From contig CADEDU010000002.1 of NCBI GenBank assembly GCA_902826155.1, positions 11,369 through 75,368 on the forward strand: DNA of 64,000 nucleotides. Reading direction: 5' to 3'. The DNA is from an uncultured beta proteobacterium (GTDB lineage: Bacteria; Pseudomonadota; Gammaproteobacteria; Burkholderiales; SG8-39). Shown here one piece after another: positions 63,398-64,000 of the stretch (its first letter is position 1; every line of letters starts with the position of its first letter). The translations under genes were made by a program, and so were the position numbers. The notes beneath the pieces are model-generated. The model searched no databases, was not told the DNA's origin, and was given only the letters and a program-made list of their open reading frames with translations.

Positions 63398-63976
63398 ATG
63401 CCAGCAACGTTGCCATCCGACGTTCCCGATCACCTCGACTTCCTGGTGCTGCAACCCGACCAGGAGCGCGCGATCGTGCGCGACCTCACTTTCGCGGTGC
63501 TGGCGTTCAATGCGCACGATCCGAGCGCGCCGCTGCAGATCAGCTTCCCGCTGTTCACCGACTCGAAGGTGAGCCAGCGATCGATGCTCGGTCCGTGCGT
63601 GCGCGTGACCGGGCCGGCGGACAAGCTCTATGTGCTCACCTTGCGACACGAGGTCGCCGGACATCTGCGCTCGGGGCGCGCGATGACGATGGTGCGCGAC
63701 CGGGTGGTGGTCGAAGCCGGACGCAACGAGCGCTTCACGCTGGTGGCCGCGGCAGAAGGTGTACGGGCCGCGCCGGATGCGTCGATCGCTGCCGCTTCGG
63801 CGCGACCACTGGTGCTCGCGGGACAGTCGCGCCTGATCGAGACGGCGGGCCGGCTCGGCGTCGCGATTCACGATGAAGTGGCGTTCGTCTCGCGCGTCGA
63901 ATCGGTCAAGCCGAGCGATGGCGCGATCGATCTGCTTGGATTCTCGGCGCGCAAGACCTTGCCTGTGCTGCGGTAG
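63398..63976 (+). CDS. hypothetical protein
   Basis: A 192-residue protein I do not recognise. It has no signal peptide or membrane span, and a regular alpha/beta pattern (VLQPDQERAIVRDLTFAVLAFNAHDPSAPLQISFP). It is divergent from the M20 gene across a 117-bp region that should hold both promoters. The frame is open far upstream, but that part is antisense to the M20 gene, so the Met at 63398 is taken as the start; no clear ribosome site supports it. Confidence 0.6.
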   Translation: MPATLPSDVPDHLDFLVLQPDQERAIVRDLTFAVLAFNAHDPSAPLQISFPLFTDSKVSQRSMLGPCVRVTGPADKLYVLTLRHEVAGHLRSGRAMTMVRDRVVVEAGRNERFTLVAAAEGVRAAPDASIAAASARPLVLAGQSRLIETAGRLGVAIHDEVAFVSRVESVKPSDGAIDLLGFSARKTLPVLR

Positions 63977-64000
63977 GCGGCGCCTCCTATAATCCGCCGC

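Overview
This is GC-rich chromosomal DNA from a bacterium, most likely a betaproteobacterium of the Burkholderiales type. The pointers are four stand-alone Bug-type (tripartite tricarboxylate transporter) binding proteins, three complete TRAP transporters, a DUF3025-pyrC pair beside the RNase P RNA gene, and many Rieske, molybdenum-hydroxylase and other catabolic genes. No tRNA, rRNA, CRISPR array, insertion sequence or prophage was seen. Species cannot be named from the sequence.

Layout. 1-4.1 kb: a BTAD/SARP-like regulator, an animal-type heme peroxidase and an unknown Cys-rich protein. 4.3-13.7 kb: a leftward run of seven genes (polar amino-acid ABC ATPase and permease, DUF2269 membrane protein, creatininase-family amidohydrolase, HD-domain protein with an oxygenase-like ligand set, AhpD-like protein, 2-oxoglutarate/Fe(II) oxygenase). 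Divergent from it are RidA and a Rieske oxygenase, followed by an MFS carrier and the ABC binding protein. This looks like a catabolic module for an organic nitrogen compound. 13.8-18.1 kb: a secreted Pro/Ala-rich protein, a PucR-family regulator, a small YCII-like protein, and an AAA/DUF4143 ATPase behind an AT-richer palindrome. 18.1-25.5 kb: a six-gene leftward operon (His-rich TonB, TonB-dependent receptor, DUF4331, lipoprotein, TPR protein, HupE/UreJ permease) that reads like an outer-membrane metal or cofactor import system. 25.6-37.1 kb: ettA, orphan Bug proteins, a GFA protein, rnpB, DUF3025, pyrC, a PAS/degenerate-kinase protein and a cyclase-family hydrolase.

37.2-64 kb is the richest part. 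It holds a three-subunit molybdenum hydroxylase (FAD, 2Fe-2S, Mo subunits); a leftward VanA-like Rieske oxygenase/class III aminotransferase/HDAC-like deacetylase/alpha-beta hydrolase operon divergent from TRAP set 1; a leftward GntR-uraD-deaminase-Bug-HIU hydrolase-like operon; and, divergent across a perfect palindrome, a roughly 10-kb rightward operon. That operon is TRAP set 2, amidohydrolase, PuuE-like deacetylase, two exported HIU-hydrolase-like proteins, TRAP set 3 and an Asp/Glu-racemase-like protein. It meets a convergent M20 amidohydrolase.

Working together (inference): the 48-63 kb block resembles a ureide or substituted-purine pathway (5-hydroxyisourate hydrolase, OHCU decarboxylase, PuuE-like allantoinase, M20 amidohydrolase). 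It contains three divergent HIU-hydrolase paralogs and has no recognisable urate oxidase. The true substrate may therefore be a urate- or hydantoin-like compound delivered through the periplasm by TRAP transporters.
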